42,731 nt of DNA, taken from positions 1 to 42,731 of IMG/VR virus record IMGVR_UViG_3300044624_002933, one strand, 5' to 3'. Shown piece by piece: positions 1 to 7,287 of the stretch (positions are counted from its first letter, which is position 1; each line of letters opens with the position of its first letter). Below the pieces are notes generated by a model. The model ran no database searches. It was not told the DNA's origin and saw only the letters and a list, made by a program, of their open reading frames with translations. A program made the translations under genes and the position numbers. The stretch comes from a virus.

Positions 1-274
1 ATAGGAAGTGTTCACAGGGTTCTTCGAAATGTATTACATCGGGCTTGATAGTTTCTATCATGTCAAGAATCATCTTTTTCTTAACCCCCCATGTTACAAT
101 TCGATCCTCGCCTATTAATGATTCTATTCTTTTTCGGATGGTATTATAAGTTCTCTCATGTGATTTTTCTAAAACCCAGATATCGCAGGAGTCCTTAATT
201 TTTTCTATCTTGTTCTTTAGGTATTCCGGCATTCCTCCGGTAGACAAATGTGGTACAATAAAAAATACTTTCAC
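1..274 (-). CDS. Glycosyltransferase, N-terminal part (partial)
   Basis: This reading frame runs off the left edge of the window. It begins with GTG, with an in-frame TAG directly upstream, so GTG (or a later codon) must be the start. The first residues read VFFIVPHLSTGGMPEYL, the N-terminal beta strand and Gly-Gly loop typical of GT-B glycosyltransferases (glycosyltransferase-4-like N domain). Near the edge it reads DVIHFEEP, like the loop after the second Rossmann-type strand in this family. Only about 91 residues are visible and the sugar-nucleotide-binding C-terminal domain is outside the window. The family transfers a sugar from a nucleotide sugar. In a phage the target could be modified DNA bases, virion proteins or host surface glycan; nothing here decides between them. 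Confidence 0.6.
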   Translation of the reverse strand, partial: MKVFFIVPHLSTGGMPEYLKNKIEKIKDSCDIWVLEKSHERTYNTIRKRIESLIGEDRIVTWGVKKKMILDMIETIKPDVIHFEEPCEHFL

Positions 275-348
275 CTAGATCTTTTTTAATTATATGCGGA
301 TTTTGAGAATAGTTCTCTATAAAAAAGGAAAGAGCCCCGCAATTTAAT

Positions 349-1194
349 TTATTCTAGATTTCCGCCGCAAGATGGGCAGAATTTCCAGCTTTTTTTCTTT
401 ATTCTTGTTCCACACTCAGTGCAGTACTCTCTAATCTCGCTGATCTCTACAGGTTTAGTAGATCTTGGTAGAATCTGATACTCAGATTCATAAGATTTAA
501 AGATTGAATACGTACCATTATCTTTTCCAAAATTCTGGTCCGATTTACTTCCTTCCTCTACTCTTCCTGTTTCAATAGGTGTAGTGGATAAAATAGATGT
601 AGTGGATAAAGATCCAGCTGCTGAGCAATTAACTAGATTAGTTGTGTAGCTAGAATTTCCTACTATCTGATTTGAGGTATTCGTTGTCGTGAAAAGAGTG
701 TTAATTGTGGATCCACCAAAAGTTATCGTAGGATTATAAGTTGGTGGATTATAAGTTGGCGAAGTATAAGTTGGATACGATGTGTATGTGTCCCAAGTTA
801 TTTTTTGCCCATGCCAATCGTTAGGTGTTGTCTCGGCGTAAAATTCAACCTTAACTAGACCATTTTTTTCAATTGCCTTTTTCACCTCCTCGCTGTTCTC
901 AACATCATAAGTTGAGAAAACTAACTTCTTCTTTACATCTATGTGTCTGTCTAGAAAATACCTCTGTCCTGGTTTTAAAACCAATCCAGAACTAGACATT
1001 AGTTTCCCGTTGATGTAAATCTTAGAAAGATAAGTGGTTGATGTTGGATTGTATAATTCTATTTGGAATTCTTGTCCATCTTCCAAATAGATCTTATCCT
1101 GATCTTCGCCGTAGAGTTTTTGCCTGTTGTTGGATACGGCGATCCATGCTTGGGGTCTTTGGGAGATATCCACTCCCGATCTGCTTTTTTTCAT
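349..1194 (-). CDS. Hypothetical protein with C-terminal zinc ribbon
   Basis: A 281-residue protein that I do not recognise as a whole. The last 25 residues contain two Cys-x-x-Cys pairs (YCTECG and FCPSCGG), a classic zinc-ribbon knuckle pair. The centre (about residues 135-160) is a low-complexity stretch rich in Tyr, Pro and Thr with the repeated unit PTYxxPTY, mirrored in the DNA as short imperfect repeats around 725-785. The N-terminal 130 residues look like a beta-rich folded domain. No signal peptide or membrane segment is visible. It stands alone between intergenic gaps of about 75 and 130 bp, with an A-rich start context (AAAAGGTAATATG). A protein-protein or nucleic-acid binding role is possible for the ribbon but is inference. 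Confidence 0.6.
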   Translation of the reverse strand: MKKSRSGVDISQRPQAWIAVSNNRQKLYGEDQDKIYLEDGQEFQIELYNPTSTTYLSKIYINGKLMSSSGLVLKPGQRYFLDRHIDVKKKLVFSTYDVENSEEVKKAIEKNGLVKVEFYAETTPNDWHGQKITWDTYTSYPTYTSPTYNPPTYNPTITFGGSTINTLFTTTNTSNQIVGNSSYTTNLVNCSAAGSLSTTSILSTTPIETGRVEEGSKSDQNFGKDNGTYSIFKSYESEYQILPRSTKPVEISEIREYCTECGTRIKKKSWKFCPSCGGNLE

Positions 1195-1327
1195 ATTACC
1201 TTTTGTTTTTTTAATATCTCTTCGTTGCTCTTTTAAAACAACTCTAAGGCCAAATGACCCGAGACGATAAGTGCTAAAGGCTCTTTCCTCAGTTATTATA
1301 TATTTGATTTTCTAGAATGTTCCGTAT

Positions 1328-1777
1328 TTACCAATTATCATCGGGATCTAAATCTCCACCGTATCCATAACCGGAATCTTTGGAATCCCATTCTTCCTCC
1401 TCACCCCATACGCCTCTATCATGATCCTTTGTTACCAGATCCCAAGAATCGTCATTCTTAAACCACAAATAAGAGACATTTGGATATTCGGATGTCCACT
1501 CTATTTTAGAATCGTTACCCCATCCACCTGATATAGTCGAATCGAGAATATTTACGAATTCCTCAACCTCATTTAATTTATCGGAATCGAATTCTGCATC
1601 CTCCACATATATTTCTATGTGGCTGCTAAAGTTCATTGATATAGATTCTGCAAGTATGGAGCAAAGATCGAAGAAATCCTCATTTAGCTCCAGAGAATTT
1701 TTTATTTTTTCTAAATCCTCCTGAGTAAATTTTCTTTTCGATACGAGATCTATGTTTAAATAATAGCTAGATTTCAT
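1328..1777 (-). CDS. Acidic hypothetical protein
   Basis: A 149-residue, strongly acidic protein of unknown function. The N-terminal two thirds look like a mixed alpha/beta fold. The tail is a run of Glu/Asp followed by a Gly-Tyr-rich segment (GYGYGGDLDPDDNW). There are no Cys pairs, signal peptide or transmembrane segment. The start lies about 19 nt downstream of a TATATAAA box, a variant of the candidate phage promoter motif seen elsewhere in the window. It is separated by about 35 bp from the next gene upstream. Acidic tails of this type occur on phage DNA mimics and on chaperone-like proteins, but nothing here supports a specific assignment. Confidence 0.5.
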   Translation of the reverse strand: MKSSYYLNIDLVSKRKFTQEDLEKIKNSLELNEDFFDLCSILAESISMNFSSHIEIYVEDAEFDSDKLNEVEEFVNILDSTISGGWGNDSKIEWTSEYPNVSYLWFKNDDSWDLVTKDHDRGVWGEEEEWDSKDSGYGYGGDLDPDDNW

Positions 1778-1813
1778 TAAAATTTTTTTTTTGCTTTATA
1801 TACCAAAAAAATT

Positions 1814-2122
1814 TTAATATATTTTTCCCGTAGTATCTATACCTATAAATTCATCCAGGCTTCTAAGGTCTGGTTTCATGCTCCCCGGAAATTCTGAATA
1901 TTTGTAGCTTTTTAATTGGCCATGTAGTTCCAAATCACCGTGGATGAATTCCTTCATTTTATCGGAATCTAAAATATCAACTATACAGTCTTCCATATCG
2001 TAGATAACAAACACATGGTGACATATTTCCTCTTCAGAGTTTTTAGTTACATATTCATTATGCCTCTTGCAGTACAATAGGCATCCCTCCGAATTAAGTA
2101 AGCAGAAATCTCCCTTTCTCAT
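1814..2122 (-). CDS. Hypothetical protein, Cys-containing
   Basis: A 102-residue protein of unknown function. Five cysteines fall in the first half (CLLNSEGC, YCKRH, EICHH, DCIVD), spaced in a way that could bind a metal, but they match no zinc-finger pattern that I recognise. Its ATG overlaps the stop of the upstream GMP-reductase-like gene as ATGA (2119-2122), so the two are translationally coupled and in one operon. The predicted fold is mixed alpha/beta with no membrane segment. Confidence 0.5.
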   Translation of the reverse strand: MRKGDFCLLNSEGCLLYCKRHNEYVTKNSEEEICHHVFVIYDMEDCIVDILDSDKMKEFIHGDLELHGQLKSYKYSEFPGSMKPDLRSLDEFIGIDTTGKIY

Positions 2123-3189
2123 TTTTTATATCTGTTTAAAGAATTTGGAGTTACGTAGTTGAACTTAGCAAGACCTATAAAGCTCTTAAGATCGGCTGCA
2201 TCGGAATAGCTCATTGCGGAGGAAAGGTAGCTTCTAAAGTTTTCAGTCCATCCTTCTAATGTGTATTCTACTGGTTGCATTCGACTAACTCCTTCGCTAG
2301 TTTTCAACTCTGTCTTACCCATAGCCTTCTGAGCCTCCTTGGTACTCATCCCTCTAAACTTCTTAAACATCTTAGTACCGTACTTGAACAGATTCTCTGT
2401 CTCAGCAGCATATTGATTGATCCTTTCACCCGGCTCAGTCCATCCCTCACCTTTAGTATTAGCTAAGTATGTGTCACCTGCGCTCTCCAAAGCTTTATTC
2501 AATATTGAACCAAGCATAACATAATCTGCTCCTAGTCCAAGAGCTTTTATAATATCAGAATAGCTTTTAAATCCGCCATCAGCAACAATCTTCGCGGGGG
2601 TATTCATCAAACAGCTTTCGATGTAACATTCTTTAATTAAAGATGCCATAGGATAGCCAACTCCAGTTTGAACCGTCGTTAAGCAACCTCCGCCGTTTCC
2701 TATCCCAACTCTTACAAAATCAGCTCCTGCTTCGGAAAGATCGGAGTATGTCTTAGGATTGGCTATATTACCCACCATGAGAATTAAAGAATCACCGTAT
2801 GTTTCTTTAGCTTTCTTAACAGAATCAATAAGCTTTCTCATATGCCCATTTGCAATGTCGATGAGAATAAACATCTGGTCATCATATTCATTCTTTTTTT
2901 TACCTAGATAAATTTTAATGAATTCGTCTAAACCAAGAGAAATGAATTCATTGAAATCCGTTCCATAACCACTGTATGGTGTATTCAGGGTTCTTGGCTT
3001 CACAACTCTTATCCCTTTAGCCTGAAAAAGTTCAATATTATTCTCGCTAACTACAGTATCCATAGGAGCAGTAAATAGAGGGAGGTACCCATCATTATAT
3101 GTAACGGTAACCTCACTACGAGAAGATATATCGCTAACTATAGAAGGTTGAATCAGGATATCATCGAAATCGAATTTAGTTTTATTCAT
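2119..3189 (-). CDS. IMP dehydrogenase/GMP reductase family protein (GMP reductase-like)
   Basis: A 356-residue TIM-barrel enzyme of the IMPDH/GMPR family. Visible motifs are the N-terminal FDFDDILIQP with the SRSEV strand, the phosphate-binding segment VADGGFKSYSDIIKALGLGAD, and the catalytic-cysteine loop VGIGNGGGCLTT (Cys169) followed by TGVGYP. The flap region (KFRGMSTKEAQ) and the length without CBS domains match GMP reductase better than IMP dehydrogenase. GMP reductase converts GMP to IMP using NADPH and so moves guanine toward adenine nucleotides. IMPDH runs the reverse oxidation, and sequence alone does not fully exclude it. It is the middle gene of an operon downstream of RNase HII and the 115-residue protein. 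The likely role is adjusting the purine pool during infection. Confidence 0.85.
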   Translation of the reverse strand: MNKTKFDFDDILIQPSIVSDISSRSEVTVTYNDGYLPLFTAPMDTVVSENNIELFQAKGIRVVKPRTLNTPYSGYGTDFNEFISLGLDEFIKIYLGKKKNEYDDQMFILIDIANGHMRKLIDSVKKAKETYGDSLILMVGNIANPKTYSDLSEAGADFVRVGIGNGGGCLTTVQTGVGYPMASLIKECYIESCLMNTPAKIVADGGFKSYSDIIKALGLGADYVMLGSILNKALESAGDTYLANTKGEGWTEPGERINQYAAETENLFKYGTKMFKKFRGMSTKEAQKAMGKTELKTSEGVSRMQPVEYTLEGWTENFRSYLSSAMSYSDAADLKSFIGLAKFNYVTPNSLNRYKK

Positions 3190-3194
3190 AATAA

Positions 3195-3542
3195 TTATTC
3201 TTTAACCTCGGTTTGGTTTATCTTTTCTATATTTTCTTCCTCTATCCTGCTAAGTTCATCTAGTTCAGCTCTTCTTTCATCCGGCATTCTTCGGGCAAAT
3301 ATTTGCATTTTCTTAGATCCATTAGCAGATCTAAAAGTTAGATTGCTCTCGCTATTAGCCTTAAGAATAAAAGATAATTCGCCTGGCTCTTCTTTACTAT
3401 TGCTCCAAGCAATAACAATAGGTTCCTCATCATCAAATTGGAAAACCCACTCGGCTCTATCGAATTCCTCTATACCAAGGATTTTCATTTCTTCCGATTC
3501 TGACATAGGTTGGTTGATTTCTTGCGATTCCATAGTATTCAT
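3195..3542 (-). CDS. Hypothetical acidic protein
   Basis: A protein of about 115 residues with unknown function, rich in Glu and Ser, with a C-terminal charged helix (ERRAELDELSRIEEENIEKI). I place the start at the ATG that overlaps the RNase HII stop codon (AAAATGAAT: ATG 3542-3540, TGA 3541-3539). This is the usual coupled junction in this window; an upstream in-frame ATG at 3560 would lie inside rnhB. The centre (VFQFDDEEPIVIAWSN) looks like a small beta sheet. There is no signal peptide, membrane segment or cysteine cluster. It is followed 5 bp later by the GMP-reductase-like gene. Confidence 0.5.
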   Translation of the reverse strand: MNTMESQEINQPMSESEEMKILGIEEFDRAEWVFQFDDEEPIVIAWSNSKEEPGELSFILKANSESNLTFRSANGSKKMQIFARRMPDERRAELDELSRIEEENIEKINQTEVKE

Positions 3543-4145
3543 TTTATAAAATTTAAACAAAAAGTTTTTCTGTGGTGCTTTGTTAATCCAGATCTTCTTA
3601 TCTCATTAATGTGGTCAGCAGTACCGTACCCAACATTGGTTTCCCATTTATATGCTGGATATTCAATTCCTATCTGTCTCATAAGCTTATCCCGGTGTAC
3701 CTTAGCCAGAATAGATGCTGCTGAAATTGAATGTATCTTGGAATCACCCTTTATGACACACTCGTAGGGAATTCCGTTATGTCCTGGGAATTTATCTCCG
3801 TCCACATATAGAAAATCGGGCTTTTTTGAGCAAGAATCTATGGCTCTTTTCATAGCCAAGAATGTTGCCTGAAGTATATTCATCTGATCAATCTCTTGAG
3901 GTGAACTAGCTCCTATTCCCCATGATATTGCATTCTCCTTTATGATTAGTTCTACTTCCTCTCTTTTCTTTTGACTTTTAATTAATTTGCTGTCTTTAAT
4001 TCTCGGATCGTAAAATCCATCGGGTAGTATCACAGCAGCAGCTACCACTGGACCAGAAAGACATCCTCGGCCTTCAGCCCACCTCATCAACGCCAGCAAT
4101 AAACTTTAGCTCGCGAAGAAGAGGTGGATTATTTTTTTCTATCAT
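3539..4145 (-). CDS. rnhB: Ribonuclease HII, interrupted by a 7-nt gap (frameshifted or bypassed)
   Basis: RNase HII cleaves RNA in RNA-DNA hybrids and single ribonucleotides in DNA. The gene starts at ATG 4145, inside the end of the upstream endonuclease gene, and encodes 23 residues ending IAGVDEVG. The next codon is TGA (4076-4074). Downstream, a different frame carries GRGCLSGPVVAAAVILP, then VDGDKFPGHN and IKGDSKIHSISAASILAK with the remaining catalytic Asp residues. Skipping seven bases (4076-4070, TGAAGGC), from one GGC codon to the next, gives the exact family motif VDEVGRGCLSGP. The resulting protein is 199 residues, close to E. coli RnhB. Without the skip, the downstream open frame (internal ATG) lacks the catalytic Asp-Glu. 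It could be a translational bypass, a +1 shift, a recent mutation or a sequence error. The family assignment is certain; expression is not. Confidence 0.85.
4070..4076 (-). other. 7-nt coding gap in rnhB flanked by matched GGC codons
   Basis: Read on the minus strand, the coding sequence runs GAG GTG GGC, then TGAAGGC, then CGA GGA TGT. The gap starts with an in-frame UGA immediately after a GGC glycine codon and ends with an identical GGC, after which the canonical frame resumes. Matched take-off and landing glycine codons with a stop directly after take-off are the defining arrangement of the T4 gene 60 bypass (GGA...GGA, stop UAG). A slippage-type duplication producing a null allele would look the same in DNA. 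Confidence 0.6.
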
Positions 4146-4800
4146 TATTTTTACTTTGGATTGATTTTCTTATTTTATCCTTTGTTTCCTCAGAATGTTT
4201 CATTCCATAGAATGGGTTTTTTTCTCCTTTTATTTTTTCGCTGTTTTTCAGAGAATCCGATAGATTTTTTATGTGTTCCTCGGTTTTTTTCTTTCCCTTC
4301 AGGCTTTCTGATATTTTTTTTCTCTGCTCGTCGGTAAAAGTCCTACCCTTAAGAGCTTTGCTCATTTTTTCTCTGTATTCCTCAGAAGAATGTAACTCCT
4401 TCTTTTTTTCCGATTTTAATTGTCCCTCAGATATCCTAGAAGAAACTTCTGGAGAAGACATAATTTCCTTAAATTTATCGGAATTGCTATTTTCTCTTAT
4501 CTTTTCTATAACATCAGGTGATTGTTTAAATCCTTTAGATCCCAGACCACCCCTTAGTATATTATAGCCTATCTTATTATCGGTTGAATTAAATAAAGAG
4601 ATCCAATAAATCTCCCTCTCGTTCAGTTGATCTATAGTTTTACATTCTTCCAGAATTTCCTTAACAAAGCTAGACTTTCCGTATTTTTTAATTGCTTCCT
4701 TAATTATTTTTCCTGAACCCATATAATTCGGATCGTTATTGGTGTCTTGCCCTATGTATATCTTCCCGTTTATCAAATTGGTAGTTTTGTAGATTATCAT
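4129..4800 (-). CDS. GIY-YIG homing endonuclease (Seg-like) with NUMOD3 repeats
   Basis: A 223-residue free-standing homing endonuclease. The N-terminal GIY-YIG nuclease domain (about residues 1-95) shows IYKTTNLINGKIYIGQ, then YMGSGK, a KYGKSSF helix and the catalytic-Glu segment NEREIYWI. The C-terminal half holds several NUMOD3-type DNA-binding motifs (SPEVSSRISEG, GRTFTDEQRKKISES, GMKHSEETKDKIRKS), rich in Lys. Such enzymes cut related genomes lacking the element and spread themselves and flanking markers during mixed infection. The gene has a GATATATA box 19 nt before its start, and its end overlaps the true start of rnhB. It therefore sits directly against a gene carrying a 7-nt interruption. 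No intron sequence surrounds it. Confidence 0.9.
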   Translation of the reverse strand: MIIYKTTNLINGKIYIGQDTNNDPNYMGSGKIIKEAIKKYGKSSFVKEILEECKTIDQLNEREIYWISLFNSTDNKIGYNILRGGLGSKGFKQSPDVIEKIRENSNSDKFKEIMSSPEVSSRISEGQLKSEKKKELHSSEEYREKMSKALKGRTFTDEQRKKISESLKGKKKTEEHIKNLSDSLKNSEKIKGEKNPFYGMKHSEETKDKIRKSIQSKNNDRKK

Positions 4801-4819
4801 AATTTAGATTTTTTTAAAT

Positions 4820-4827
4820 TATATATC
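4820..4827 (-). promoter_or_regulatory. Candidate phage promoter octamer GATATATA
   Basis: On the minus strand GATATATA lies 19 nt before the ATG of the GIY-YIG endonuclease, in the short gap after the metallophosphoesterase gene. It belongs to the recurring GATAWATA set described in the findings. Confidence 0.45.
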
Positions 4828-4856
4828 CAAATTAGCATGTCTACCTGGACCCTATA

Positions 4857-6413
4857 TTAATTCTTTAGAGTGGTAAATCCACCCTTTATGAAGTTTATGT
4901 GCTGTGCCTTACCATCATCATGTATAATCACATGTGAATGTAGCCATCCGCTAGGTCTTAGTTTAGTAGAGGTACCAACAGCAAGTGCTCCGTCCTTTCT
5001 TCCTGGTGAATGATAATGTCCTACCACTAATTTTCTATTCAATTTTCTGAATTGTAAAAGAGAACCTCTGGCTCCATTTGAACCAATATCACCGTGCTGT
5101 CCCAACTCCCAGTCTTTTATAACAAAACTGTCGCTTCTTCCTAGAGTAATAAAATCTGGGAATTTTTGCTTTATGAGGTACGGAATGATCCCATTTGGTG
5201 CTTCCCCTTTAAGAAGCAACGTACTAAACTCCATGTATTCTATGGAATTCTTCATTGTAGTTGCCTTTCTCCAGTCGGTGTTCTTTAACCATCGATCTAA
5301 GAAATCATCATGGTTACTTCTTACTATAACTGTTTTATAGTTTCTGAACTCCTCCAGACCATTTAGCATGGCATCTATCTCATTTCTAAGAGAATTAGTG
5401 CCTTCTATCTCACGATGATACTGAACGAAAGGATCATTGGATTCGTGATGATTTATAGAAAGACCATCGAAAACATCATGAAGTACCACATAATCAGGCT
5501 TGATGTTTTTAAACATTCCCAGAGTATTATCAAGAACCTCCTGGTCATGTTGTCCATAATGGACATCTCCCAGGATAATTGCAGAGACTCTATCTATTGT
5601 TTTTACTGTGCTTTGATCTGAGTCCGGATCATATTCTACCCTGTAGTAAAGGTCGGTAAAATCACCAGCTTCATTTGCTGTTACCTGTCGGGCAAAAAAT
5701 GTTTCATCATCTTTAATTTCAACTACGACAAATCCCAATGTGTGATGGAATTCTCCTTTTTTACCCGATTTTGAATCTGTATAATTTTTCACCGTGCATG
5801 CGCCGGTAGTCATCATAATCTTGGGTAGATTTCCTTCAAGCACTGGAATTGTTTCCATCTGAACCTTGGGTGATCCGAATATACATGAATTTATCCCGGT
5901 CATACCCTGAAGCCCAGTCATAGGATCAACCGCAGTAGGCTGTATTTTAACATCGGACATTATCCACATATATTTATGGATCTCGTGTCTGTTTGCATCT
6001 AAATACTTTATAATCCTATCCGGCCACTGCTCGTATTTTTTATCAGTAAAAACTGATGTTGGATTTTTATATCTTCCTGCTATGACGTGAATGTCAGCGT
6101 TAATATGATTAGCGTATGTCTCTATATTAAGAATAAAGTTATCATGAACTGGGGTATCATTTTGAGCCCAAGTTACAATGAATCTTCTTTTTCTCTTATT
6201 GAATTTTTTTTCCTTTGCTCTAATTAGCTGAGGGGATTCTTGTATGGATTTCTCTGTGATACCTAATTTTGATATCCACTTCTGAACAGTTCTTTCGGAT
6301 TTACCTAGATACTGACTGAGAGCCTCCATTCTTTCGTCCCATCCCATCTTTCGATCCCAATATATTTTGGAAATCTCAAATACTTGCTCTGACGATAATT
6401 CTGAAAACTTCAT
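4857..6413 (-). CDS. HTH-metallophosphoesterase fusion protein
   Basis: A 518-residue protein. Residues about 20-55 form a helix-turn-helix (SQYLGKSERTVQKWISKLGI). Residues 75-260 are a region I cannot assign. Residues 275-510 form a calcineurin-like metallophosphoesterase: GDVHYGQHD (Asp283, His285), HDVFDG (Asp313), SNHDD (Asn367, His368), GQHGD, and GHYHSPG near 465. These residues ligate two metals in Mre11- and calcineurin-type phosphatases and nucleases. The DNA-binding head suggests that it acts on DNA or is targeted to a DNA site, but its substrate is unknown. The gene is preceded by a sequence-poor gap of about 75 bp. Confidence 0.8.
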   Translation of the reverse strand: MKFSELSSEQVFEISKIYWDRKMGWDERMEALSQYLGKSERTVQKWISKLGITEKSIQESPQLIRAKEKKFNKRKRRFIVTWAQNDTPVHDNFILNIETYANHINADIHVIAGRYKNPTSVFTDKKYEQWPDRIIKYLDANRHEIHKYMWIMSDVKIQPTAVDPMTGLQGMTGINSCIFGSPKVQMETIPVLEGNLPKIMMTTGACTVKNYTDSKSGKKGEFHHTLGFVVVEIKDDETFFARQVTANEAGDFTDLYYRVEYDPDSDQSTVKTIDRVSAIILGDVHYGQHDQEVLDNTLGMFKNIKPDYVVLHDVFDGLSINHHESNDPFVQYHREIEGTNSLRNEIDAMLNGLEEFRNYKTVIVRSNHDDFLDRWLKNTDWRKATTMKNSIEYMEFSTLLLKGEAPNGIIPYLIKQKFPDFITLGRSDSFVIKDWELGQHGDIGSNGARGSLLQFRKLNRKLVVGHYHSPGRKDGALAVGTSTKLRPSGWLHSHVIIHDDGKAQHINFIKGGFTTLKN

Positions 6414-6488
6414 TGATTAGTTGTTTGTTTTTGATAACAATTATACCTAATTTAGAACTAAAGGTTTCAATAACTGGCTGATTAGGCA

Positions 6489-6755
6489 TCAACTATCCTT
6501 ATCGGATTTGTTTTTTCTGGCTTTTAGAGCCTTGACTTTTTTGTTATTTAGAGCTATCTCTTTTTCTAGATCCTCGAAAAAGCCAACTATGTACTTACAC
6601 TTCTCGAATTCTTCGGTAGATTCATAATATCTGATGAGTGAATCTTTTATAATATTTCTCTTAGCTAATATTCTAGGAGAGCTCATCCCATCTAGTCCAT
6701 AAACCTCCATGCTCTTCAGAGCATTCTCAAAAATCTGTCTATTGATTATCTTCAC
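6489..6755 (-). CDS. Small hypothetical protein, 'YE+C' helical family
   Basis: An 88-residue, mostly helical protein of unknown function. The segment RYYESTEEFEKCKYIVGFFEDLEKEI resembles the C-terminal parts of the next two genes upstream and of 24748-25104: a helix containing E(E/D)(Y/F)EKC followed by a second amphipathic helix. The tail is Lys-rich (KALKARKNKSDK). It lies 21 bp downstream of the 77-residue gene in a run of small co-directional genes. Confidence 0.5.
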   Translation of the reverse strand: MKIINRQIFENALKSMEVYGLDGMSSPRILAKRNIIKDSLIRYYESTEEFEKCKYIVGFFEDLEKEIALNNKKVKALKARKNKSDKDS

Positions 6756-6776
6756 CTTTTAATTTCTCTATTCTCA

Positions 6777-7010
6777 CTACTTTTTAGTCTCGTAAGCCTT
6801 TAATATTTCGAGTAGGTCGGCACATTTTTCATAATCTTCAAATTCTTCAAATATGCTAATACATTCTTTGATTTCTTCTATCGAATTTCCTCCGCATCTC
6901 ACAATTATGGAATACTTTGCGAGTGCCTTATCATATATTTTCTTCTCCTCCCCGTTCATGCTTAACGTCATTCTGTAATGAGCTCCTGTAGATCCAATAT
7001 TTCCAAACAT
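6777..7010 (-). CDS. Small hypothetical protein, 'YE+C' helical family
   Basis: A 77-residue protein. The C-terminal half, IKECISIFEEFEDYEKCADLLEILKAY, is a helical hairpin with the EDYEKC motif shared with its neighbours. Its start lies inside the upstream 97-residue gene (43-bp overlap). The starting ATG is the first plausible one, and a shorter protein beginning MTLSMNGEEKKIYD is possible. No enzyme motif or membrane segment is visible. Confidence 0.45.
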   Translation of the reverse strand: MFGNIGSTGAHYRMTLSMNGEEKKIYDKALAKYSIIVRCGGNSIEEIKECISIFEEFEDYEKCADLLEILKAYETKK

Positions 7011-7261
7011 CTTTCATACTGCTCCTCATCTTCGCACAGCTTTAAATAATTTTCCAGAAATATTGAAAATTGAGCTCGATCTAACGTAAAAACAATACCC
7101 TCGGGATATTCCTTGTTGTCTGTGGGAATCAGTGTAAATAAAGAAGCCTCCTCATAGTTCTCTAGAATCGCCTCCTTAACTTTGGGGTAAATTAAATCCC
7201 CTAGGAAAGGACCTTCGTTGTCCTGCATATCCATGAATTCTTTGAAGCTTCCTGATTCCAT
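6968..7261 (-). CDS. Small hypothetical protein, 'YE+C' helical family
   Basis: A 97-residue protein. The N-terminal 60 residues appear alpha/beta (EASLFTLIPTDNKEYPEGIVFTLDRAQF). The C-terminus FLENYLKLCEDEEQYERCLEILDLQELI carries the same helical hairpin with (E/D)xYE+C as the two genes that follow. Together they look like diverged tandem duplicates. The start follows a short A-rich leader (AAAAAAAGATTGGACC), and the function is unknown. Confidence 0.5.
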   Translation of the reverse strand: MESGSFKEFMDMQDNEGPFLGDLIYPKVKEAILENYEEASLFTLIPTDNKEYPEGIVFTLDRAQFSIFLENYLKLCEDEEQYERCLEILDLQELITE

Positions 7262-7287
7262 GGTCCAATCTTTTTTTTATGTGGGGT

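Noticed and set aside
3539-4099. The 186-residue frame starting MLALMRWAEGRG taken as the complete RNase HII gene.
   Set aside because: It lacks the catalytic Asp-Glu, which are present in the other frame just upstream; the real start is the ATG at 4145.
4060-4860. A group I intron around the GIY-YIG gene.
   Set aside because: The gene abuts its neighbours directly and leaves no room for an intron core; the only interruption is 7 nt.
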